A stretch of 64,000 nucleotides of DNA, taken from positions 62,001-126,000 of the forward strand of contig JAKOGP010000006.1 in the NCBI GenBank assembly GCA_022239325.1, read 5' to 3'. A program made the position numbers and the translations under genes. The DNA is from Flavobacteriaceae bacterium LSUCC0859. GTDB lineage: Bacteria > Bacteroidota > Bacteroidia > Flavobacteriales > Flavobacteriaceae. Shown here in pieces: positions 7,711 to 15,178 of this stretch. Position 1 is the stretch's first letter, and each line of letters opens with the position of its first letter. The notes beneath the pieces were generated by a model, which was not told where the DNA came from, did no database searches, and was given only the letters and a program-made list of their open reading frames with translations.

Positions 7711-9210
7711 CTAAAAGAAACCAAGTTTGTTTTTGTCATATGAAATGAGCATATTTTTATTTTGTCTGTAATGATCCATCATCATTAAATGTGTTTCCCT
7801 TCCAAAACCAGACTTTTTATATCCGCCAAATGGCGCATGAGCAGGGTAGGCATGATAACAATTAACCCAAACTCTTCCTGCTTCAATGGCTCGTGGAATT
7901 TGATACAATTGGTGTGCGTCCCTTGACCAAACACCAGCACCAAGACCGTATAAAGTGTCATTGGCTATAGCAATAGCTTCTTCTTCATCTTTAAATTTGG
8001 TTACACAAACCACTGGACCAAAAATTTCTTCTTGGAAAACCCTCATTTTATTGTGTCCTTCTAGAATAGTGGGTTGTATGTAAAATCCATTAGCCTGGTC
8101 TCCATCTAATTTTGCTGCATTGCCACCGCAAAGTACTTTGGCACCTTCATCAATACCAATTTTTAAGTAGGATTGTATTTTTTCATATTGATCATTAGAA
8201 GCCTGTGCCCCAACCATGGTATTTAGGTCGTAAGGATTGTCTTGAATGATGGCTTTAGTCCTTTTGACTACCCTTTCCATGAAGGCATCATAAATGTCTT
8301 CTTGTACCAATAACCTTGATGGACATGTACAAACCTCTCCTTGGTTAAAGGCAAATAAAACTGCACCTTCAATAGCTTTATCTAAAAATGCGTCATCCTG
8401 ATCCATAACACTATTAAAAAATATGTTGGGAGATTTGCCGCCTAATTCCATAGTCACAGGATTGAGATTTTTGGAGGCGTATTGCATGATAAGTTGCCCT
8501 GTAGTAGTTTCTCCAGTAAATGCTACTTTGTCTACTTTAGCACTAGAGGCTAATGGTTTTCCAGCTTCTGGTCCAAATCCATGGATTATATTGAGTACTC
8601 CAGGAGGAAAAACATCTGCAATTTTCTCCATAAGTAATGTTGCAGAAGATGGTGTTTGTTCTGCAGGCTTTAGCACCACACAGTTACCTGTGGCTAATGC
8701 TGGAGGTAGTTTCCAAGAGAGCATTAGTAGAGGGAAATTCCAGGGAATAATTTGACCAACAACGCCTAATGGTTCTTTTATATTTAATGATAGGGTATTT
8801 TGGTCTAATTCAGACGCAGTTCCTTCTTCTGCTCTAATACATGAAGCAAAGTATCTCCAGTGATCTGCAGATAAGGGTATGTCTGCGTTAAGTGTTTCCC
8901 TTATTGGTTTTCCATTGTCACAGGTTTCTACCAAAGCAAATTCTTCCAGATTTGCTTCAATAATGTCTGCCACTTTGTTTAGCATGCTTGCCCTTTCAGT
9001 GACAGAAGTGTTACCCCAAGCTTTTTTAGCTGTATTGGCAGCTTCTAAAGCAGCGTCTACGTCCTCTTGTTGAGATCTTGGGTATTTGGCAATTAAAGAA
9101 TTGTCTATTGGAGACCTATTTTCAAAATATTGACCACCAATGGGAGGTACGAATTTACCATTTATGAAATTGCCATAAGTGTCTTTAAAGATTGGTTTGT
9201 TGTAGCTCAT
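7711..9210 (-). CDS. Acetaldehyde-type aldehyde dehydrogenase (ExaC/AldB-like)
   Basis: A 499-residue NAD+-dependent aldehyde dehydrogenase. [37 protein letters not shown] (general base) and [12 protein letters not shown] (nucleophile with a second cysteine two residues on) match the ExaC/AldB acetaldehyde dehydrogenase branch. These enzymes act in ethanol or aldehyde catabolism and detoxification. Cytoplasmic. Divergent from an AraC-type regulator with clear binding-site candidates in the shared promoter, and followed by the partner DUF779 gene. Substrate-inducible expression through that regulator is inferred. Confidence 0.93.
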   Translation of the reverse strand: MSYNKPIFKDTYGNFINGKFVPPIGGQYFENRSPIDNSLIAKYPRSQQEDVDAALEAANTAKKAWGNTSVTERASMLNKVADIIEANLEEFALVETCDNGKPIRETLNADIPLSADHWRYFASCIRAEEGTASELDQNTLSLNIKEPLGVVGQIIPWNFPLLMLSWKLPPALATGNCVVLKPAEQTPSSATLLMEKIADVFPPGVLNIIHGFGPEAGKPLASSAKVDKVAFTGETTTGQLIMQYASKNLNPVTMELGGKSPNIFFNSVMDQDDAFLDKAIEGAVLFAFNQGEVCTCPSRLLVQEDIYDAFMERVVKRTKAIIQDNPYDLNTMVGAQASNDQYEKIQSYLKIGIDEGAKVLCGGNAAKLDGDQANGFYIQPTILEGHNKMRVFQEEIFGPVVCVTKFKDEEEAIAIANDTLYGLGAGVWSRDAHQLYQIPRAIEAGRVWVNCYHAYPAHAPFGGYKKSGFGRETHLMMMDHYRQNKNMLISYDKNKLGFF

Positions 9211-9233
9211 AATTAGATATACTTAAAAATTAT

Positions 9234-9263
9234 GTTTTAATATTACAGATTTGATATTAAAAC
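9234..9263. promoter_or_regulatory. 10-bp perfect inverted repeat in the ALDH 5' leader
   Basis: GTTTTAATAT (9234-9243) and ATATTAAAAC (9254-9263) form perfect arms around a 10-bp spacer. The element lies immediately downstream of the minus-strand -7 box at 9263-9270, so it would be in the early leader or at the start point. It could be an operator or an RNA hairpin. Confidence 0.55.
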
Positions 9264-9270
9264 AAATATA
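9263..9270 (-). promoter_or_regulatory. -7 promoter element of the ALDH gene
   Basis: TATATTTG on the minus strand matches TAnnTTTG exactly, 52 bp upstream of the ATG at 9210. The upstream direct repeats cover the place where the -33 element would be, and no TTTG is there, as expected for an activator-dependent promoter. Confidence 0.65.
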
Positions 9271-9284
9271 TTTCGATAGTTTCG

Positions 9285-9322
9285 TAATAAATTGAAGATA
9301 TTTATTAATAAATTGAACATAT
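9285..9322. promoter_or_regulatory. Direct repeats 21 bp apart, probable AraC-type binding sites
   Basis: TAATAAATTGAAGATAT (9285-9301) and TAATAAATTGAACATAT (9306-9322) differ at one of 17 positions and are spaced 21 bp start to start, two helical turns. Tandem direct repeats overlapping the -33 region are the classic arrangement for AraC/XylS activators. The gene for such a regulator starts 29 bp downstream. Confidence 0.7.
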
Positions 9323-9351
9323 CTATCATTTATATTTTTTACATTTAGTTT

Positions 9352-10278
9352 ATGTTTTCAGATCATATTTTAAAAAACCATAAACAAAATAGACGGCTTA
9401 CTACTTTAGTTGAGCACAAAACTACCTATAGTGCACAATATTCAGAGCTCAACATTTTTGAAACTCATAAAGTAACAGAACAAGTCTCTCTTACCTTTGA
9501 TTTTCCTGTTATTGCAAGCATGATTACGGGGAAAAAACATATGTATTTGGATGGCTTGAAATCTTTTGACTTTTTACCAGGTGAATCTGTGATTATGCCT
9601 GCATCTCAAGAGATGGTCATCGATTTTCCTGTGGCCACCATGGAAAATCCCACCCAGTGCTTGGCTCTCGGTATAGATGAACATAAAATAGGAGAGGTTG
9701 TGGCAAAATTTAATGAATTAAACAGCATTGAAAATGAGAATAGCCATTGGTCATTAGACAGTGAAAGCACCCATTTATTACACAATAAAGACATAAATTT
9801 ATTGGTAAACAGACTCATAAGTACCTTTATTAATCAAACTTCTTCAAAAGATGCGTTGTTGGATTTAATGATTCAAGAGTTAATTATTAGGTTGTTACAA
9901 ACAAAAGCCAAGGGATTGTTGGTGTCTTCTAAAGACAGCTTGATTAAAGATTCTCGACTGGGAATGGTTATTCAGTATATAAAAGAGAATCTGACTAAAA
10001 AAGATCTCAATGTAGAAATATTGGCCAATAAGGCTTGTATGAGTGCCTCTCATTTTCACAGAAAATTTAAGAATACATTAGGGGTCTCTCCTATAGATTA
10101 TTTAAACTGTGAAAAAGTGAAGTTTTCCAAAAAGCTTATTTACCAAAGGAAAGACCTTCAGTTAAATGAGATAGCCTTTCTTTCAGGGTTCAATAATGTA
10201 AGCTATTTTATTAGAAAATTTAAAGATTTTGAGCGTATTACTCCAAGTAAATACAAACAGATGTTAGAAATGAGTTAA
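9352..10278 (+). CDS. AraC-family transcriptional regulator
   Basis: A 308-residue regulator. The N-terminal about 185 residues form the AraC_N-type ligand or regulatory domain (HKVTEQVSLTFDFPVIASMI and DFLPGESVIMPA). The C-terminal about 100 residues carry two helix-turn-helix motifs (NVEILANKACMSASHFHRKF, then LNEIAFLSGFNNVSYFIRKF) and the usual SPIDYLN and TPSKYKQ turns. It is divergent from the acetaldehyde-type dehydrogenase gene, with a 141-bp shared promoter containing a direct repeat that suits an AraC dimer. It most likely activates the ALDH gene in response to an aldehyde or alcohol; the ligand is inference. Confidence 0.92.
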   Translation: MFSDHILKNHKQNRRLTTLVEHKTTYSAQYSELNIFETHKVTEQVSLTFDFPVIASMITGKKHMYLDGLKSFDFLPGESVIMPASQEMVIDFPVATMENPTQCLALGIDEHKIGEVVAKFNELNSIENENSHWSLDSESTHLLHNKDINLLVNRLISTFINQTSSKDALLDLMIQELIIRLLQTKAKGLLVSSKDSLIKDSRLGMVIQYIKENLTKKDLNVEILANKACMSASHFHRKFKNTLGVSPIDYLNCEKVKFSKKLIYQRKDLQLNEIAFLSGFNNVSYFIRKFKDFERITPSKYKQMLEMS

Positions 10279-10295
10279 GGATATGAAGTATTCAA

Positions 10296-10331
10296 ATGCA
10301 CAGGAATGTGCATGCTCATCTGGTTTTTTTT
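10296..10331 (+). terminator. Hairpin with delayed T-run after the AraC gene
   Basis: ATGCACA-GGAA-TGTGCAT (10296-10313) is a perfect 7-bp hairpin 18 bp after the stop. An eight-T run follows only at 10324-10331. The ten-base gap makes it a poor classic terminator, so its role is uncertain. Confidence 0.35.
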
Positions 10332-10470
10332 ATTGATCCCCGCTAAAAAAGTACAGTAAATATTTCGCTTATTTTTTATTTTTCCTTCCTGTACACGGAG
10401 CCATATAGAGTGTGATAAAATAATCGCTCAACAAATGTGTTTTTCTGCTTTAAGAATTGGAATGTTTTGT

Positions 10471-10478
10471 TATTTTTG
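10471..10478 (+). promoter_or_regulatory. -7 promoter element of tRNA-Pro(GGG)
   Basis: TATTTTTG fits TAnnTTTG exactly and ends 16 bp before the tRNA 5' end. The rest of 10279-10470 shows only the hairpin listed above. Confidence 0.55.
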
Positions 10479-10494
10479 CCACTCTTATCGGAAT

Positions 10495-10571
10495 CGGGAT
10501 GTGGCGCAGTCCGGTAGCGTACACGCATGGGGTGCGTGGGGTCGCAGGTTCAAATCCTGTCATCCCGACCA
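10495..10571 (+). tRNA. tRNA-Pro (anticodon GGG)
   Basis: Acceptor CGGGATG pairs with CATCCCG; the anticodon stem CACGC/GCGTG encloses the loop ATGGGGT with anticodon GGG; the T arm is GCAGGTTCAAATCCTGT. CCA is encoded at 10569-10571. This is the second proline tRNA in the window and reads a different codon set from the one at 3719. Confidence 0.95.
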
Positions 10572-10573
10572 AT

Positions 10574-10602
10574 AAAAAGGGAACCTTTGGGTTCCCTTTT
10601 TT
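10574..10602 (+). terminator. Terminator of tRNA-Pro(GGG)
   Basis: GGGAACC pairs with GGTTCCC across a TTTG loop, flanked by A-run and T-run, starting three bases after the tRNA CCA end. Confidence 0.9.
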
Positions 10603-10652
10603 ATGTTTGGACAGTGTCAAAAGCTAGCTTTTGTAAACAAGGACAAACCCAA

Positions 10653-11018
10653 TTAGTCTATCCATTCAATATGAAGAGATTTTGATGGGGTTGGGCTAAA
10701 TGCTTTGCAAACAATACAATCTGAAGTAGTTATTTCACTTAAAATTTTAAATTTAAATTGGTCCCCTACTTTTATTTTATTGGGAATTTTACATGGGTCA
10801 GAAAGCTTAAATGCATTTTTATAAATAATACCTGTTTCTGGATGCTGCCAATTTTCAACTACATTTTTATCAAATGATCCCTTTTCTATAGTAAATACAT
10901 TATTTAAGCATATTCCCTCTAGAGCGAATTTAGCAGTAAGTATTTGACTATTTTCCTCCGTCTCTTTTGTGCAACTTAAAGCAATTAAAACAACAAACAA
11001 AGTAAAAAGTTTTCTCAT
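10653..11018 (-). CDS. Small lipoprotein of unknown function
   Basis: A 121-residue protein with a clear lipoprotein signal: a hydrophobic stretch ending in ALSC (C16). The mature part is rich in beta-prone residues and holds a CIVC pair near residues 99-102 and two further cysteines (one near 37 in the GICLN segment, one near 76). It is not recognised as a named family. It is transcribed away from the symporter operon with 190 bp between the starts. Probably a periplasm-facing lipoprotein; function unknown. Confidence 0.75.
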   Translation of the reverse strand: MRKLFTLFVVLIALSCTKETEENSQILTAKFALEGICLNNVFTIEKGSFDKNVVENWQHPETGIIYKNAFKLSDPCKIPNKIKVGDQFKFKILSEITTSDCIVCKAFSPTPSKSLHIEWID

Positions 11019-11208
11019 GATTATAAGCTTTAGATGGACACTAATACACTTTCAAATTTAGGACTAATATCTATGATTACGTTTCTATTTCTGTTAAAGT
11101 ATATACAGTGGGTTGTTTGTGCTTTAACAAAGACTGTTCATCTAAATAATCTATAGTTTTAGATGGGATTCTTTTATATTTATATAACCAACCTTAAAAA
11201 CCAAACCA

Positions 11209-13032
11209 ATGATCTTATCCCCTTGGGACATTGCCATTGTTTTCGCTTATATAGTAGGCGTACTGGCATTGGGCTTTTACCTATCTAGAAAAGCCTCTAA
11301 AAACCTGTCCTCATATTTTTTAGGTGGGAATGAACTGCCTTGGTATTATTTGGGATTGAGCAATGCCTCAGGTATGTTTGATATTTCCGGCACTATGTGG
11401 ACCGTTGGCATTTTATTTGTCTACGGTTTAAAGAGTGCTTGGTTGCCTTGGTTGTGGCCGGTTTGGAATCAGGTTTTTGTCTTTGTCTATTTGGCTCTTT
11501 GGATTAGAAGGTCTGGGGTCATGACAGGTGCAGAGTGGATAAGCTTTAGGTTTGGCAATGGCAAAGGGGCTAGCTTATCGCATATTATTATTGTGGTTTT
11601 TGCTGTCATCAGTGTGCTGGGTTTTATTGCCTACTTTTTTGAAGGTATTGGGAAATATGCTACGGAAATCATGCCTTGGGACCTCAGTGCACAATTTATG
11701 GGTTACGAGCTTACATCGGCCAGAGGCTATGCCCTTATCATATGTGTTTTAACGTCTTTGTATACCGTAAAGGGCGGTATGCATTCTGTAGTAGCTACTG
11801 AAGTCATGCAGTTTGTAGTCATGACAATTGGGTGCATAGGCGTTGGAATAGTCGCTTATAATTCTGTGAGTATAGAACAGCTAAACGCGGTTATACCAAA
11901 CGGTTGGAAAGACCTTAACTTTGGCTGGAATTTAGATTTAAATTGGAGCGAGACTCCTTTTCCTCAGGTAAATGAAAAAATAGCCTCGGACGGCTTTACA
12001 CTTTTTGGAGGGCTTTTTGTACTCATGGTGCTCAAAGGTATTTTAGCCTCTATTGCAGGTCCTGTACCCAGCTATGACATGCAGCGAATTTTGGCGGCTA
12101 AAAAACCTTCAGAAGCAGCTAAGATGAGTTTTTTAACCGTGGCGGTACTCTATATACCTAGATATTTTATGGTAGTTGGTTTTACGGTTTTAGCCTTGGT
12201 ATATCTGGGGCCCGAGATAGCTGCCATGGGTCCGAGTATAGACTTTGAGAAAATCCTACCTATGACAATGAATGCGCATTTACCCGTTGGTCTTAAAGGG
12301 ATTATGTTAGCTGGTTTTTTGGCTGCTTTTATGGGCACCTTTGCTGCATTTATAAACGCTGCCCCTGCTTATATTGTCAATGACATTTACAAGAAGTACA
12401 TAAACCCTCTAGCTTCAGACAAAAGGCTAGTGAGACTCAGTATTCTTTCTTCCTTAACTTTGGTTTTTGTGGGTATTGTATTTGGTTTTAATGCCGGATC
12501 TTTAAATAGTCTTATTCTATGGCTTAGTTCTGCACTCTATGGAGGTTATGTAGCAGCTAATGTACTCAAGTGGGTGTGGTGGCGCTTTACAGGTGCGGGC
12601 TATTTTTGGGGCATGCTGTTTGGCCTAATTGCCTCTACGGTTAAATTGTTTTTCTTTCCAGAGTACGTAGACATTTTTGTGTTCCCCCTTATTTTTGCCT
12701 TTTCGCTATTGGGATGTGTGCTTGGAACCTATGCTACTCCTTTGCCCAATCCAGAGGCTGTAGCAGCCTTTTACAAGCAAACAAGGCCCTGGGGATTTTG
12801 GGGGCCAGTAAAGGCCTCGGTTATGACCAAGGATCCATCTTTTGTTCCCAACACACACTTTAAAAGAGACGGTATGAATGTGCTGGTTGGAATAGTATGG
12901 CAAATGGCGCAACTGCTCATACCTGTTTATTTTATGATTAGAGAGAACGCACAGATGGTGATATGGTCTGCGGTGTTTTTAGGATGTAGTTATTTGCTTA
13001 AAAAATATTGGTGGAATACCCTAAAAGATTAA
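11209..13032 (+). CDS. Sodium:solute symporter (SSS family)
   Basis: A 607-residue inner-membrane transporter with about 13-15 hydrophobic segments. Early residues YIVGVLALGFYLSRK, FLGGNELPWYYLGLSNASGM and the later LAGFLAAFMGTFAAFINAA segment are typical of the SSS (LeuT-fold) family that couples solute uptake to sodium. Large polar C-terminal helices near residues 500-560 carry TRPWGFWGPV, common in the sugar-type members of Bacteroidota. It is the first gene of an apparent operon with the DUF4434, AGE epimerase and FAD oxidoreductase genes, so its substrate is probably the sugar processed by them. Confidence 0.92.
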   Translation: MILSPWDIAIVFAYIVGVLALGFYLSRKASKNLSSYFLGGNELPWYYLGLSNASGMFDISGTMWTVGILFVYGLKSAWLPWLWPVWNQVFVFVYLALWIRRSGVMTGAEWISFRFGNGKGASLSHIIIVVFAVISVLGFIAYFFEGIGKYATEIMPWDLSAQFMGYELTSARGYALIICVLTSLYTVKGGMHSVVATEVMQFVVMTIGCIGVGIVAYNSVSIEQLNAVIPNGWKDLNFGWNLDLNWSETPFPQVNEKIASDGFTLFGGLFVLMVLKGILASIAGPVPSYDMQRILAAKKPSEAAKMSFLTVAVLYIPRYFMVVGFTVLALVYLGPEIAAMGPSIDFEKILPMTMNAHLPVGLKGIMLAGFLAAFMGTFAAFINAAPAYIVNDIYKKYINPLASDKRLVRLSILSSLTLVFVGIVFGFNAGSLNSLILWLSSALYGGYVAANVLKWVWWRFTGAGYFWGMLFGLIASTVKLFFFPEYVDIFVFPLIFAFSLLGCVLGTYATPLPNPEAVAAFYKQTRPWGFWGPVKASVMTKDPSFVPNTHFKRDGMNVLVGIVWQMAQLLIPVYFMIRENAQMVIWSAVFLGCSYLLKKYWWNTLKD

Positions 13033-13043
13033 TTGAGAATGAT

Positions 13044-13991
13044 ATGAAAATAACCGCCACGTTTATAGATGAGATTAGCCATGACATTCCCCACCAGAAC
13101 TGGGGTGCTAAAGAATGGGAACTGGATTTTGTCCACATGAAAGCTATGGGCATAGACACCGTGGTACTCATTAGAGCGGGATACAGAAAGTTTCTTAGCT
13201 ATCCCTCTGCGTTTCTCATAGAACACCATGCTTGTTTTACACCCAGCCAAGATCTTGTAAAGCTTTTTTTAGAGCTCTCAGATCGCTTTTCTATGCATTT
13301 TTATTTTGGTATTTACGACAGTGGCACCTATTGGGACACTGGAGATATGTCTGCAGAAATTGAAGTGAACATGCCCCTGATAGAGGAGGCTTATGCTAGA
13401 TATGGCCATTACGAGTCTTTTAAAGGCTGGTATCTCTCCTTGGAGTTGAGTAGAAAAACAAAGGGGGCCATAAGTGCTATTAGAGATTTGGGCTTGCATT
13501 GTAAGCGAGTGAGCGGGGGATTGCCGGTACTTATTTCTCCATGGATAGACGGAGAAAAGGCGGTTATGGCTTCTGCTGCAGCATTGAAAAAACCTACGGC
13601 TGTTTCTTTAGAAACACATGCTCAGGAGTGGAATGAAATTTTCAAAGGCATTCAGGGCGCTGTAGACATTGTGGCTTTTCAAGACGGACATGTAGCTTAT
13701 GAGCAGCTGCGCTCTTATTTAGAGGTCAATAAAAAATTAGCAGACCAATACGGCCTTGTTTCTTGGACCAATACAGAGTCTTTTGACCGGGATATGCCCA
13801 TAAAATTCCTACCCATTAAGTTTGACAAACTTCAATATAAATTGGCACAAGCAGCGGCAGTTGGAATGGAAAAGGCCATAACTTTTGAGTTTTCTCATTT
13901 TATGAGCCCTCAATCTGCGTACAGACAAGCAGGGCATTTGTACCAGCGTTATACAGATTATTACTTAAATTCAAATACCCAAAACCCATAA
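13044..13991 (+). CDS. DUF4434 TIM-barrel protein, putative glycosidase-like
   Basis: A 315-residue cytoplasmic protein of the DUF4434 family. ATG at 13044 is preferred over the ATG at 13008, which lies inside the symporter gene. The strand order and motifs (ATFIDEISHDIPHQNWG, FGIYDSGTYWD, KGWYLSLELSR, LVSWTNTESF) suggest a (beta/alpha)8 barrel related to glycoside hydrolase clan A. E134 at the end of WYLSLE and E245 in NTESF are placed like the acid/base and nucleophile pair; this is inference. There is no signal peptide, so it would act on an imported saccharide. It starts 11 bp after the symporter stop and overlaps the next gene by one base. Confidence 0.8.
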   Translation: MKITATFIDEISHDIPHQNWGAKEWELDFVHMKAMGIDTVVLIRAGYRKFLSYPSAFLIEHHACFTPSQDLVKLFLELSDRFSMHFYFGIYDSGTYWDTGDMSAEIEVNMPLIEEAYARYGHYESFKGWYLSLELSRKTKGAISAIRDLGLHCKRVSGGLPVLISPWIDGEKAVMASAAALKKPTAVSLETHAQEWNEIFKGIQGAVDIVAFQDGHVAYEQLRSYLEVNKKLADQYGLVSWTNTESFDRDMPIKFLPIKFDKLQYKLAQAAAVGMEKAITFEFSHFMSPQSAYRQAGHLYQRYTDYYLNSNTQNP

Positions 13992-15178
13992 TGCATTCTT
14001 ACGCTACACTTTACAGGAAAGAGCTCTTGGAGGAGGTTATTCCCTTTTGGGAAAAGTATTCTCTGGATTACGCCTCTGGCGGATACTTTACTTGTATTAG
14101 TCCTGAGGGGTCTGTGTATGATAAAGACAAGTTTGTTTGGCTGCAGGCACGCCAAGCCTGGATGTTTGCCAGCTTGTCAAAATCAGGAACTGCTCCCTCT
14201 AAACCTATTGCAGATCGCTGGCAAGAAATAGCCAAACACGGCATTGATTTTTTAGAGCAATACGGTCGCGCTCCCTCAGGAGATTGGTATTTTTCTTTAA
14301 ACTCAGAGGGTGCTCCTCTGGTGGCTCCTTACAACATCTTTTCTGATTGTTTTGCCGCCATGGCTTTTGGTGCTTATTACAAATTAGATCCAAATCCCTC
14401 CTATAAAGATATAGCTCTAGCCACTTTTGAACGTATTTTAGCACGTAAAGACAACCCGAAAGGGCCTTATAATAAAACCATTCCAGAGACCAGACCTCTG
14501 CAGAATTTTGCACTTCCCATGATTTTATGTAATCTGGCTTTGGAGCTAGAACACTTGCTGGGTGCAGCCCGTGTGAATGAATTGGTGGCCGCATTAGTGC
14601 CTTTGGTTATGGAGCAGTTTTACGACACTGCCACAGGCTTGGTATTAGAAAATATAAGCCCAGAAGGAACATTTGTAGACTCTTTTGAAGGTAGGCTACT
14701 CAACCCAGGGCACGCTATAGAAGCCATGTGGTTTATGATGAACATAGGCATGAGACTCCAGGATTCCAAGCTCGTAGAAAAAGCAGAGGCTATTATGTTT
14801 AAGCAGTTAGAAAATGGATGGGATTCCACCCATGGGGGGATCTTTTATTTTTTAGACATAAAAGGCCACCCACCACAGCAGTTGGAGTGGGATCAAAAAC
14901 TTTGGTGGGTTCACTTAGAGACGCTAGTGGCATTGGCTAAAACCTATGCTTACAACCAAAATCCCAAAGCCAAAGAGTGGTTTAATAAGGTACACCAATA
15001 CACTTGGACACACTTTAGAGATCCCATTAATAAAGGGGAGTGGTACGGGTATTTAAACCGAGAAGGTAAGGTGTTATTGCCTTTAAAAGGGGGCAAATGG
15101 AAAGGCTGTTTTCATGTGCCAAGAGCTTTATTTGAAATTTCAAATTGCCTAGAAGGAATAGAATTAAATGATTATTAA
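13991..15178 (+). CDS. AGE-family epimerase (N-acylglucosamine 2-epimerase type)
   Basis: A 395-residue (alpha/alpha)6-barrel enzyme. KFVWLQARQAWMFA near 47-60, NIFSDCFAAMAFG near 115-127, NPGHAIEAMWF (H241) and KGCFHVPRAL (H375) match the N-acylglucosamine 2-epimerase family, with both catalytic histidines in place. Such enzymes interconvert N-acetylglucosamine and N-acetylmannosamine or epimerise related sugars at C2. The start codon overlaps the DUF4434 stop (TAATG), indicating translational coupling. The sugar is not provable from sequence; GlcNAc/ManNAc-type is the family default. Confidence 0.9.
   Translation: MHSYATLYRKELLEEVIPFWEKYSLDYASGGYFTCISPEGSVYDKDKFVWLQARQAWMFASLSKSGTAPSKPIADRWQEIAKHGIDFLEQYGRAPSGDWYFSLNSEGAPLVAPYNIFSDCFAAMAFGAYYKLDPNPSYKDIALATFERILARKDNPKGPYNKTIPETRPLQNFALPMILCNLALELEHLLGAARVNELVAALVPLVMEQFYDTATGLVLENISPEGTFVDSFEGRLLNPGHAIEAMWFMMNIGMRLQDSKLVEKAEAIMFKQLENGWDSTHGGIFYFLDIKGHPPQQLEWDQKLWWVHLETLVALAKTYAYNQNPKAKEWFNKVHQYTWTHFRDPINKGEWYGYLNREGKVLLPLKGGKWKGCFHVPRALFEISNCLEGIELNDY

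Noticed and set aside
3765-10571. Possible att duplication of the tRNA-Pro 3' end
   Set aside because: The two tRNA 3' halves differ at three positions and belong to different anticodon species; there is no integrase between them.
13008-13043. Upstream ATG for the DUF4434 protein
   Set aside because: It lies within the symporter reading frame and adds 12 residues not fitting the family; ATG at 13044 is better.
14205-14594. 129-codon minus-strand open frame inside the epimerase gene
   Set aside because: Composition is not protein-like, and it is fully covered by a well-supported gene on the other strand.
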